Assembly: GCF_900155965.1 (NCBI RefSeq)
Contig: NZ_FTMG01000011.1
Span: 1 to 64,000, forward strand
Source: Mucilaginibacter lappiensis
GTDB taxonomy: Bacteria > Bacteroidota > Bacteroidia > Sphingobacteriales > Sphingobacteriaceae
Reading direction: 5' to 3'
Length of the DNA: 64,000 nucleotides
Shown: positions 57,490-64,000 of the stretch, one piece after another
How the letters are laid out: each line of letters begins with the position of its first letter
How positions within the stretch are numbered: the stretch's first letter is position 1
Notes under the pieces: model-generated
What the model was told of the DNA's origin: nothing
Databases searched by the model: none
Seen by the model: only the letters and a program-made list of their open reading frames with translations
Program-made: the position numbers and the translations under genes

Positions 57490-58764
57490 TTAAAGAAGGT
57501 CAAACCCGATATCTCTTCTGAAATACATGCCGTCGTAATAAATGCGGCTGGCGTCGGCGGTGGCTTGTTGCAGGGCGTTAAACATATTGTCCTGTAGAGT
57601 GGTAATTGCTAAAACACGACCGCCTGTGGTGATCACATTGTCGCCATCTGTTGATGTGCCGGCATGAAAAACGATAGATTCATGGATATTCTCTGTTCCG
57701 GTTATTACCTTGTTTTTGAGGTATTCGCCAGGATATCCGCCTGCTACCATTACAACGGTAGCAGCAGTCTTAGGACTAATGATCAGTTCTTTTTCATTCA
57801 GGCTACCTTCGGCAACACCTTGCAGCAGATCAACAAAATCCGAATCAATACGGCGCATTACGCTTTCCGTTTCCGGGTCGCCCATGCGGCAATTGTATTC
57901 AATAACCCACGGCTCGCCATCACTGTTCATCAGACCTATAAAAATAAAGCCTTTGTACGGGATACCGTCTTTTTTTAAACCTTCAACTGTAGGGATAATT
58001 ACTTTCTCTTCTACCTTTTTCAAATAGGCAGCATCGGCAAATGGTACCGGTGAAACAGAACCCATGCCACCGGTATTCAGTCCGGTATCACCTTCGCCAA
58101 TACGTTTGTAGTCCTTGGCTTCGGGCAATATTTTATAGCTGTTACCATCGGTCATTACAAAAACCGAAAGCTCAATACCTGTTAAAAATTGCTCTATGAC
58201 CACGCGCGAACTGGCTTCGCCAAACTTGGCTTCGGCTAGCATCTCGGTAAGCTCCTGTTGGGCTTCTTCCAGGGTGGTACATATCAATACGCCTTTTCCG
58301 GCTGCCAGCCCATCAGCTTTCAATACAACGGGTAAGCCTGCAGTAGTCAGGTAAGTTAAACCTTCCTGCAAAGTATCCCTGGTGAAGGTTTTATAGGCCG
58401 CCGTAGGGATGTTATGCTTTTCCATAAACTGTTTGGAAAAATCTTTACTGCCTTCTAGCTGTGCGGCTTCCTGCTGCGGACCTACAACCGGGATATTTTT
58501 CAATTGCTCATCGTTCAGGAAAAAATCATGTACACCTTTTACCAGCGGTTCTTCGGGGCCAACCAATACCAGGCTGATGGCGTTGCCCAGCACAAAGGTC
58601 CTGATACCTTCAAAGTCGGTAACCTTGAGGTTAACATTGGTTCCATATTGCGTGGTGCCGGCATTACCGGGCGCAATAAAAAGGTTTTGACACTTTGGGC
58701 TTTGAGCTATTTTCCAGGCGAAGGCACTTTCCCTTCCGCCCGAACCGAGGATCAGGATATTCAT
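57490..58764 (-). CDS. purD: Phosphoribosylamine-glycine ligase
   Basis: PurD joins glycine to phosphoribosylamine in purine synthesis. The 424-residue protein starts MNILILGSGGRESAFAWKIA and has an ATP-grasp domain: VLKADGLAAGKGVLI, GIELSVFVMTDG, LNTGGMGSVSPVPF, and YNCRMGDPETESVMRRIDSD with the metal-binding residues. It is the expected length and intact. It stands alone, with a bidirectional terminator after it and repeats upstream. Confidence 0.96.
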   Translation of the reverse strand: MNILILGSGGRESAFAWKIAQSPKCQNLFIAPGNAGTTQYGTNVNLKVTDFEGIRTFVLGNAISLVLVGPEEPLVKGVHDFFLNDEQLKNIPVVGPQQEAAQLEGSKDFSKQFMEKHNIPTAAYKTFTRDTLQEGLTYLTTAGLPVVLKADGLAAGKGVLICTTLEEAQQELTEMLAEAKFGEASSRVVIEQFLTGIELSVFVMTDGNSYKILPEAKDYKRIGEGDTGLNTGGMGSVSPVPFADAAYLKKVEEKVIIPTVEGLKKDGIPYKGFIFIGLMNSDGEPWVIEYNCRMGDPETESVMRRIDSDFVDLLQGVAEGSLNEKELIISPKTAATVVMVAGGYPGEYLKNKVITGTENIHESIVFHAGTSTDGDNVITTGGRVLAITTLQDNMFNALQQATADASRIYYDGMYFRRDIGFDLL

Positions 58765-58825
58765 GGCGGCAAAGATAGTTATTTGGCGTTAAGTTTGGGA
58801 CGGTAAGAATAGAACGCTGTATCGA

Positions 58826-58883
58826 CTCACCCCGACATCGTTGCGCTTGTCACCCCTCTCTTCGCCTGTGGCGAAAAGAAGGG
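58826..58883. repeat. Intergenic repeat, family D, inverted copy
   Basis: CTCACCCCGACATCGTTGCG through CACCCCTCTCTTCGCCTGTG to AAGAAGGG, the reverse complement of the element at 6745-6804 with several changes. Confidence 0.6.
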
Positions 58884-58900
58884 CCAATATTATAAAAATA

Positions 58901-58988
58901 TGTGATTGCGAGGAACGACGAAGCAATCTCCTCGCGTTTTTCATCGGTAAGAATAGCTATGAGATTGCTTCGTACCTCGCAATGACAT
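58901..58988. repeat. Palindromic intergenic repeat, family C
   Basis: TGTGATTGCGAGGAACGACG at the left and CGTACCTCGCAATGACATA at the right, with GAAGCAATCTCCTCGCG mirrored by GAGATTGCTTC and a central GGTAAGAATAGC. It is in opposite orientation to the copy at 12345-12430. Confidence 0.75.
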
Positions 58989-59006
58989 ATTAGTTATTTG
59001 TAGCCT

Positions 59007-59063
59007 TAGTAAAATGCAAAAGCCCCTGGAAGTTAACCCAGAGACTTTTGCAAATCTTTACTA
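59007..59063 (-). terminator. Terminator of the thioesterase gene
   Basis: An outer stem TAGTAAA/TTTACTA and an inner stem GCAAAAG (59016-59022)/CTTTTGC (59045-59051) with partly paired CCCTGG/CCAGAG in between. It lies 8 bases past the minus-strand stop. Confidence 0.6.
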
Positions 59064-59070
59064 ATGTTGC

Positions 59071-59487
59071 TTAAACCTCCAGAACCGGCGCATCCTTTAT
59101 TTTTTCCAAAACAGATGCCGGTAAATAAGGCCTGCCGCCGGTGGCAGGTACGCAGGTGCCTGTAAAAACAGCCTTGGTCATCACCTTGTTATTGAGGATG
59201 ATGGACTGTTTGAAATGTAATTTTGGAGCGCCGCCTTTATCGGCAAAAAGCTCGCAGGTAACGCTGAAGTTATCGCCCTTTTTCAGCGAACGTAAAAAGC
59301 TGATGCTATAGTTTGACAGTACCATGTACACACCATTTTTGGCTTCGATCTCAAAGTCGAAACCCAGCACTTCGCGGATGTAATCATGCCTGCAGTACTC
59401 CATATAAAAGGGGTAATACAAACCATCCATAATTTCCTGAACATCGATGTGTTCTTCTTTGGCAACGTAATTTTTAGAATATTCCAT
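59071..59487 (-). CDS. Hotdog-fold acyl-CoA thioesterase (YbgC/4HBT-like)
   Basis: A 138-residue single-domain protein. EIMDGLYYPFYMEYCRHDYI (near 14-33) is the central hotdog helix region, with Asp and Tyr positions like those of 4-hydroxybenzoyl-CoA thioesterases; FEIEAKNGVYMVLSNYSISF and FSVTCELFADKGGAPKLHFK form the sheet. It probably hydrolyses short or aromatic acyl-CoAs in the cytoplasm. The substrate is unknown. The gene is alone, with a hairpin at its 3' end. Confidence 0.82.
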   Translation of the reverse strand: MEYSKNYVAKEEHIDVQEIMDGLYYPFYMEYCRHDYIREVLGFDFEIEAKNGVYMVLSNYSISFLRSLKKGDNFSVTCELFADKGGAPKLHFKQSIILNNKVMTKAVFTGTCVPATGGRPYLPASVLEKIKDAPVLEV

Positions 59488-59646
59488 AAGTATGTATTTT
59501 AATAGGGCAATGCGGCAAATATATAAACTAAAAAATCCCGGCTATATTACAGCGGGGACTTTTTTAATTATTGTACTTTATAGAGCTTGCGCTTATAGAA
59601 CAAACCTATTTTTCAATACTATAGTAGCTTGCAATATGATATACAT

Positions 59647-60528
59647 TTAAGCTACTTTAAATTTTATGGGCCGATCATTCCCTCGTATACTTTTCCGGAA
59701 TTGTGCCGGTGATTCTCCTTTATATTTTTTAAATGTTTTGGTGAGATGGCTTTCGTCGCTAAAACCCAATTCATAGGCAATTTCATTCAGGCGCATATTG
59801 CTATGGCGTAGCCTTGTTTCGGCCAATGACAGTTTGTAATTGATAATGAATTGCTGCAGGTTTTCGCTGGTTTGTTTTTTAAAATATTCGCTGATGTAAT
59901 TGGTGGAGATATTAAAATGTTCGGCAATGTTTTCGGCCTTTAGTTTTTCGGCATCATAAATGTTCAAATGCACGTAATTGATGATCTGCAGGGCAATGGT
60001 ATCGCCACCGGTTTTTGCATCACATTTGATGGTAATGTTGCGCGCTACTATTGTGATCAGCGTATTGATCAATTGCTGCACCAATTCCTTTTGCATGTTC
60101 GGGCCCTGCTCGTACTCGGTTACAATTCCAGCTATAATAGCCGCTACCAGGGGTTTGTCGCGCTCATTCCTGATGATCTCACCCTGATCCTGTTTACTCT
60201 GAAAAATATATTCCAGTTTGTGCATCCAGTTGTCGGCGCTATGCTGCTCTTCGTTGCCGGTGGTTATCCCTTTCAGATAAATATTATTAAAGCAAACAAA
60301 TACAAAAGCAGTAGTTTTTTCCACCGTAAAATGATGTGTCATCAACGGCCCCAGCATAAAGAGGCTGCCGGGTTGGTATTTGAAGCCGTTACCGTTAATA
60401 TGGTGAATTCCCTCACCTTCCGTAATATATACCAGCTCAAAAAACGTATGCTGATGGGTGCGCATCGGGCATTCATCCGAGCGGAGAAGTCTGATTTCGA
60501 AAGGGGTAAATAAGTGTTGGGTCTGCAT
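59647..60528 (-). CDS. AraC-family transcriptional regulator
   Basis: A 293-residue regulator from the ATG at 60528 (MQTQHLFTPFEIRLLRSDEC); the longer open frame runs back through the divergent gene's leader and is not used. It has a cupin N-terminal domain (RTHQHTFFELVYITEGEGIH, YQPGSLFMLGPLMTHHF) and a C-terminal double helix-turn-helix (AENIAEHFNISTNYISEYFK and RLNEIAYELGFSDESHLTKT). It is divergent from the MDR oxidoreductase gene with an 88-base gap, so it probably controls that gene. Confidence 0.9.
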   Translation of the reverse strand: MQTQHLFTPFEIRLLRSDECPMRTHQHTFFELVYITEGEGIHHINGNGFKYQPGSLFMLGPLMTHHFTVEKTTAFVFVCFNNIYLKGITTGNEEQHSADNWMHKLEYIFQSKQDQGEIIRNERDKPLVAAIIAGIVTEYEQGPNMQKELVQQLINTLITIVARNITIKCDAKTGGDTIALQIINYVHLNIYDAEKLKAENIAEHFNISTNYISEYFKKQTSENLQQFIINYKLSLAETRLRHSNMRLNEIAYELGFSDESHLTKTFKKYKGESPAQFRKSIRGNDRPIKFKVA

Positions 60529-60616
60529 ATCCTTAAAAACTACCTTTTTATCCCAAAAATGTACAGGAATTAGCCTTTGGTCTAACCCGATCTTTGGGGT
60601 ATACAAAAGTAAAGAT

Positions 60617-61567
60617 ATGAAAGCTATAATATTAAGTGAAAACGGTGGTACAGATAAACTGGTTTTAAAAGAGGTAAACAAACCCGTTATTGCGCCCAAT
60701 GAGGTGCTCATAAAAACAAAAGCCCTAAGCATTAACCCAGTAGATGGTTTTGTACGGAAAAATGAGGTTTACACCAAAAAGAAACTAATGCCACAGCCCG
60801 GCGAAGAAATGATACTAGGCTGGGATGTTGCCGGCACGGTGGTAGAAACCGGCACAGAGGTAACTGATTTTGAAACCGGCGACGAGGTGTTTGGTATGGT
60901 TAAATTTCCGGGTCATGCCAAAGGTTATGCCGAATATGTGGCGGCCCCGGCTGATCATCTGGCGCTAAAACCGTCGAACATATCCTATCGTGAGGCTGCT
61001 GCTGCTACACTGGCCGCTTTAACGGCCTGGCAGGGACTGGTTACCTATGCCAAAATACAACCCGGCGATAAGGTGCTGATCCACGCGGCAGCGGGTGGTG
61101 TGGGGCACTATGCCATCCAGATAGCCAAACATTTTGGGGCTTATGTAATAGGCACGGGTTCGGCGGCAAGTAAGGATTTTATATTGAGCCAGGGCGCCGA
61201 TGAATTTATTGACTATAACCGGGAAAAATTTGAAGATAGGGTAAAGGATGCCAATATCGTGCTTGATTCTATTTATGGCGATCATATCCTGCGGTCAATT
61301 AATGCGGTGAAACATGGTGGTCGCCTGGTAAGCTTGCTCGCCTTTTTTGAGAGTGAAATTGCCGAAAAGGCCAAAGCTAAAGAGCTGCTTACTTATCGTA
61401 TAGCCGTAGAATCAAATGGGGATGATATGAAAGAGATAGCCAAACTACTGGCTAACGGAGAGTTAAAATCATATGTTTCTGATGTTTACAGCTTTGAGGA
61501 TATTCCGAAAGCGCAAGATAAAGTAGATGGCGGTAAAACCAGGGGTAAGATTGTGATAGAGCTGTAG
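60617..61567 (+). CDS. NADPH-dependent quinone oxidoreductase-like MDR protein
   Basis: A 316-residue zinc-independent medium-chain reductase starting MKAIILSENGGTDKL at 60617; the longer frame overlaps the AraC gene and is rejected. SINPVDGFVRKNEVY, ILGWDVAGTVVETG, GDEVFGMVKFPGHAKGYAEY, and the cofactor motif IHAAAGGVGHYAIQIAKHFG are all in place. No zinc-binding Cys cluster is present. It likely reduces quinones or enones with NADPH. The divergent AraC gene is the likely regulator, a pairing common for this family. Confidence 0.92.
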   Translation: MKAIILSENGGTDKLVLKEVNKPVIAPNEVLIKTKALSINPVDGFVRKNEVYTKKKLMPQPGEEMILGWDVAGTVVETGTEVTDFETGDEVFGMVKFPGHAKGYAEYVAAPADHLALKPSNISYREAAAATLAALTAWQGLVTYAKIQPGDKVLIHAAAGGVGHYAIQIAKHFGAYVIGTGSAASKDFILSQGADEFIDYNREKFEDRVKDANIVLDSIYGDHILRSINAVKHGGRLVSLLAFFESEIAEKAKAKELLTYRIAVESNGDDMKEIAKLLANGELKSYVSDVYSFEDIPKAQDKVDGGKTRGKIVIEL

Positions 61568-61861
61568 TCTTATTAGTATTTAAGGTAAAGATCCGCAAAA
61601 GCCGACTTATAATGCCGGTTTTTTGTGGATAACCTGGTGTAAAATACCTGTATAATTTATAAACAAAAATGATCATGTCTCAGTCTGCAAACAATCAACA
61701 GATTATTATATGCTATTTTGGATGTGGGCGATTGAAGCATGCAAAAAACAGTTAGTACGGAATTACCCTGTATTTCGGATATAGCCTCCGGATGCAACAA
61801 GAATTTTACGTTGTTGGTATTATAAAAAAAGATATATTAGATTCAGAAAGCCATAGTGTAT
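61568..61861. other. Intergenic stretch, one weak hairpin
   Basis: CAAAAGCCG and GCCGGTTTTTTG near 61596-61625 form an imperfect hairpin followed by a T run, a probable terminator for the oxidoreductase gene. Nothing else is recognised to 61861. Confidence 0.4.
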
Positions 61862-62056
61862 ATGACAAAGTCCAGAAAATATTTTTTAAGCTTTATAGTA
61901 TATGCTTTAAGCACCATGCTCATATGTTGGAGTGAATACCTCTTTTGTGATAATTTAACTCCTTTCAAACTTATTCTTCCAGTGGTTTTTATATTGCTTA
62001 CTTATTCCATCTTCCTTTATCAAGTAAGCAAGGGGAAAACTCATGACAGCCAGTAA
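61862..62056 (+). CDS. Small two-span membrane protein
   Basis: A 64-residue frame from the ATG at 61862 (MTKSRKYFLSFIVYALSTML) with two hydrophobic segments (about 8-23 and 36-55) joined by a short acidic loop (EYLFCDNLTP) and a polar QVSKGKTHDSQ tail. The composition, a basic N-terminus and two clean helices, suggests a real gene, but no family is recognised and neither promoter nor operon context supports it. Confidence 0.45.
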   Translation: MTKSRKYFLSFIVYALSTMLICWSEYLFCDNLTPFKLILPVVFILLTYSIFLYQVSKGKTHDSQ

Positions 62057-62375
62057 ACGCCCCCCCGGCCGGGGAAATCTCCACCAGTTTTTTTGCCTGA
62101 ATGTGAGTAATGTACAATTATTGCTTATCCGGTTAGGCATTGAACATTAGCTATTTTCAAGCTGATACTATAACAAAAAAATAATAACTAATAATAAATT
62201 GCGATATTTGGTCATGCATCTGTCAGGGTTCCATTATGATCAGGCCCTAAAACGGATAAAATAACAGCTCATATACAGGTATTTCATTAACGACAATGCA
62301 GTTATAGGGTGGATTATTTAGGAGCGTAAGGATAAATGGCAGATGAATATTTTAAACCATTAAACATTTTACCTT
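62057..62375. other. Intergenic stretch with a repeat remnant
   Basis: Begins with CGCCCCCCCGGCCGGGGAAA then TCTCCACCAG, which resembles a diverged end of family E repeats. The rest is AT-rich, with no hairpin or coding frame that I can support. The DUF3078 gene begins at its end. Confidence 0.35.
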
Positions 62376-63263
62376 ATGAAAAAGCTTTCCCTATTGTTAG
62401 CCGCACTATGCATGGCAGCTATCAGCTATGCGCAAACACCCACCACACCAACGCCCGACACCGCCAAAAGATGGAAGATACACGGCGAAAATACTTTTCT
62501 GATCAGCCAAAGTTCTTATAAAAACTGGTCGGCGGGTGGTGTAAATGCCTTTGCCGGTAACCTGATCTTCAACTACGATTTTAATTATAAAAAGGATGTA
62601 TGGAGCTGGGATAATAAAGTGATCCTGGGATACGGATTAAGCAAACAGCAGAATGTAGGCTGGCAAAAAAACGACGACCGTATTATTCTGAATAGCTTAC
62701 TGGGCCGGCAGGCATCCAAATACTGGTTATATACATTTTATATGAACTTCCAGAGCCAGTTTACCAAAGGCTATAATTACAGTACAACGCCAAGAACGTT
62801 GATATCAGATTTCCTGGCTCCGGCTTATCTTACTTTTGGCCCTGGTTTTGCCTACAAACGTTCTGATAATTTCAGGATCAATATTTCGCCTGCCGCGGCA
62901 CGTATCATTATCGTTCAGAATGATTCACTTTCTCATGTTGGGGCTTTTGGTGTTACACCCGATCATAAAAGCCTGTTCCAGTTTGGAGCTTCGTTGGATG
63001 CCTATTACAAGGTTAATCTGGTACAGAACATCAGCCTGGAAAATATCCTCAAACTATACTCAGACTACCTGCACAAACCCGGCGATATTTATACCGATTA
63101 TACCGTTAACCTGTTTATGAAAGTAAACAAGTTTGTAACCGTTAATGCCGGTGCACAGCTTATTTATGATGGTAAAACCAGAATACCAAATCCAGACAAA
63201 ACTTCCAAGATAGCCCTGCAGGTTAAACAGATTTTTGGGGCTGGTTTAACTTATAAATTTTAG
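62376..63263 (+). CDS. DUF3078 domain outer-membrane-associated protein
   Basis: A 295-residue protein with a signal peptide (MKKLSLLLAALCMAAISYAQ). The DUF3078 pattern is clear: FLISQSSYKNWSAGGVNAFAGNL (Trp-Ser-x-Gly-Gly-x-Asn), DVWSWDNKVILGYGL, KNDDRIILNSLLGRQASKYW, FNIS-type strands and a final FGAGLTYKF with a terminal Phe, as in outer-membrane beta-barrels. The family is common in this phylum, with unknown function. A strong terminator follows. Confidence 0.88.
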   Translation: MKKLSLLLAALCMAAISYAQTPTTPTPDTAKRWKIHGENTFLISQSSYKNWSAGGVNAFAGNLIFNYDFNYKKDVWSWDNKVILGYGLSKQQNVGWQKNDDRIILNSLLGRQASKYWLYTFYMNFQSQFTKGYNYSTTPRTLISDFLAPAYLTFGPGFAYKRSDNFRINISPAAARIIIVQNDSLSHVGAFGVTPDHKSLFQFGASLDAYYKVNLVQNISLENILKLYSDYLHKPGDIYTDYTVNLFMKVNKFVTVNAGAQLIYDGKTRIPNPDKTSKIALQVKQIFGAGLTYKF

Positions 63264-63286
63264 CAGTTCCGATATTCGTCATATAG

Positions 63287-63323
63287 CAAAAAGCCCCTTA
63301 ATTTGATGGTTAAGGGGTTTCTT
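63287..63323 (+). terminator. Terminator of the DUF3078 gene
   Basis: AAGCCCCTTAA (63291-63301) and TTAAGGGGTTT (63310-63320) form an 11-bp stem with one G-T pair, followed by CTT. Confidence 0.8.
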
Positions 63324-63329
63324 GTGGTA

Positions 63330-63565
63330 TAATGGCCAAGCTCAGTTAAATTAGGCTAAAGCCTTTTTTATAATTTGAATCAACCGTTGGCTAAAGCCAA
63401 ACGGCAATGAATAAAAAATTCAGTTCTAAATAAAATCAAAATTCATTGCCGTCCCATTTATGGGGCGGGAGAGAAAAAATTGAAAAATGGCTTCAGCCGA
63501 ATAAACTATTGAAAGTGGCCTAATGCAACCTCCTGGTCCCTTTCTGGAGACTCAGAGGGGACAAA
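63330..63565. repeat. Intergenic repeat block (GGCTAAAGCC and CGGCAATGAAT words)
   Basis: Contains TTAGGCTAAAGCCTTTTTTA, GTTGGCTAAAGCCAAACGGC, and an inverted pair ACGGCAATGAAT (about 63400-63411) / ATTCATTGCCGT (63442-63453). It ends with TGGAGACTCAGAGGGGAC, possibly a decayed end of the REP palindrome family seen near 9.4-11.0 kb. No gene is present. Confidence 0.55.
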
Positions 63566-63594
63566 AAATCAAGGGATTTTTTTATTAAAAGGTT

Positions 63595-64000
63595 TTACTT
63601 TACAGCCTCAACTTTAAAATTCTCGAAAGTTACAGGGAAGCTTAATTTGCCTGGAGCAGCGGCTACCATGCCTATTTCTACTTTTACATCGGGCGGGAAA
63701 TAAGCCAGGCGAAGCATGTCAAATTTCTGTCCGTCAAAAGAGTATTTGATCTCTACATAATCGCCTTTGCGCAGCAACTTTAACCATACCGATTTAGGGC
63801 TGTCATGGCGCGGCACTACCGACCAGTCTGATACTTCGCGGGTTACCACAGCGCTTATATTCTGCACGCCGTCAACATACTCAATACCGGTTTTGATCCA
63901 GTTTTTTTCGTCGATGCGTACCATCAGGCCAGCTTGGTGAAACAATTCATGATAGCTACCGGTAATCTTTACGCTGGCTTCAAAGTTACCGGCCATTTCC
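63595..64000 (-). CDS. DUF1349 domain protein, C-terminal part
   Basis: The gene is cut by the window's right end, so only the last 133 residues or so are seen; the first in-frame Met (MAGNFEASVKITG) is probably internal. FEASVKITGSYHELFHQAGL, WIKTGIEYVDG, SVVPRHDSPKSVWLKLLRKG, YSFDGQKFDMLRLAYFP and VEIGMVAAAPGKLSFPVTFE match DUF1349, a concanavalin-like fold once called the regulation-of-enolase domain. The role is unknown; it may bind or act on carbohydrate. Confidence 0.8.
   Translation of the reverse strand, partial: EMAGNFEASVKITGSYHELFHQAGLMVRIDEKNWIKTGIEYVDGVQNISAVVTREVSDWSVVPRHDSPKSVWLKLLRKGDYVEIKYSFDGQKFDMLRLAYFPPDVKVEIGMVAAAPGKLSFPVTFENFKVEAVK

Noticed and set aside
60458..60616. 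53-residue extension of the MDR oxidoreductase
   Set aside because: It overlaps the AraC coding sequence on the other strand and the family starts at MKAII (60617).
60529..60732. 68-residue extension of the AraC regulator
   Set aside because: It runs into the coding sequence of the divergent oxidoreductase gene; the cupin domain starts at the ATG at 60528.

Overview
The window reads as a chromosomal segment of a Bacteroidota bacterium, most likely a member of Sphingobacteriaceae close to Mucilaginibacter or Pedobacter. This is inferred from the family set (outer-membrane barrels, DUF3078, a TlpA-type thioredoxin pair, a LytS/LytTR two-component pair, a Bacteroidota-type MACPF lipoprotein), from many TAnnTTTG promoter boxes, from the lack of Shine-Dalgarno sequences before most starts, and from the dense population of short palindromic intergenic repeats. 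No rRNA, CRISPR array, plasmid or prophage module was seen. One tRNA (Ser, anticodon GGA) is present.

Layout. 1-1.5 kb: end of a peptide-exporting ABC transporter and its HlyD partner, followed by a tRNA-like scar and a frameshifted diacylglycerol kinase remnant. 1.9-9.3 kb: core genes (nadC, tRNA-Ser, polyprenyl diphosphate synthase, truncated haemoglobin, diadenylate cyclase, frr, an ABC exporter). 9.3-11.0 kb: a repeat-rich insertion carrying a DUF2971 gene and a REP-associated tyrosine transposase bracketed by inverted palindromes. 11.0-16.6 kb: an alpha/beta hydrolase with a divergent HxlR regulator, then a LytTR/LytS pair facing a three-gene ABC-2 (BcrAB-like) operon. 17.0-19.9 kb: OmpA-family porin and aminopeptidase P. 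19.9-30.8 kb: a frameshifted gene, a tandem duplication of B-lectin lipoproteins, and a surface-glycan cluster (GT4, GT9, GT9, GT4, MsbA-like flippase, two further glycosyltransferase-like genes). 31-49 kb: envelope and degradative genes (barrel protein, GH3 glucosaminidase, two M28 peptidases, an M13 peptidase lipoprotein, a MACPF lipoprotein) mixed with DNA repair helicases (UvrD/PD-(D/E)XK and RecG), RidA and an MFS exporter. 49-64 kb: tryptophan 2,3-dioxygenase, a stress protein, a SerB-SerA(ACT) fusion, an epimerase, a metal-site-degenerate ureohydrolase, two TlpA proteins, purD, a hotdog thioesterase, a divergent AraC/quinone-reductase pair, a DUF3078 barrel and the end of a DUF1349 gene.

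Most intergenic gaps hold palindromic elements of a few recurring families. Three of them (starting TGTCATCCTGAG, TGTCATTTCGAACG and TGTCATTGCGAG) share TGTCAT/ATGACA ends and a similar internal plan and look like one superfamily of non-autonomous elements. A fourth (CTCAGGGTC palindromes) surrounds the RAYT transposase. The observations most worth following are the RAYT/REP/DUF2971 locus, the SerB-SerA fusion lacking the NAD-binding core, the duplicated B-lectin lipoproteins beside the glycan cluster, the MACPF lipoprotein, and the ureohydrolase lacking its canonical manganese ligands. All family calls come from reading the sequence; no database search was run.
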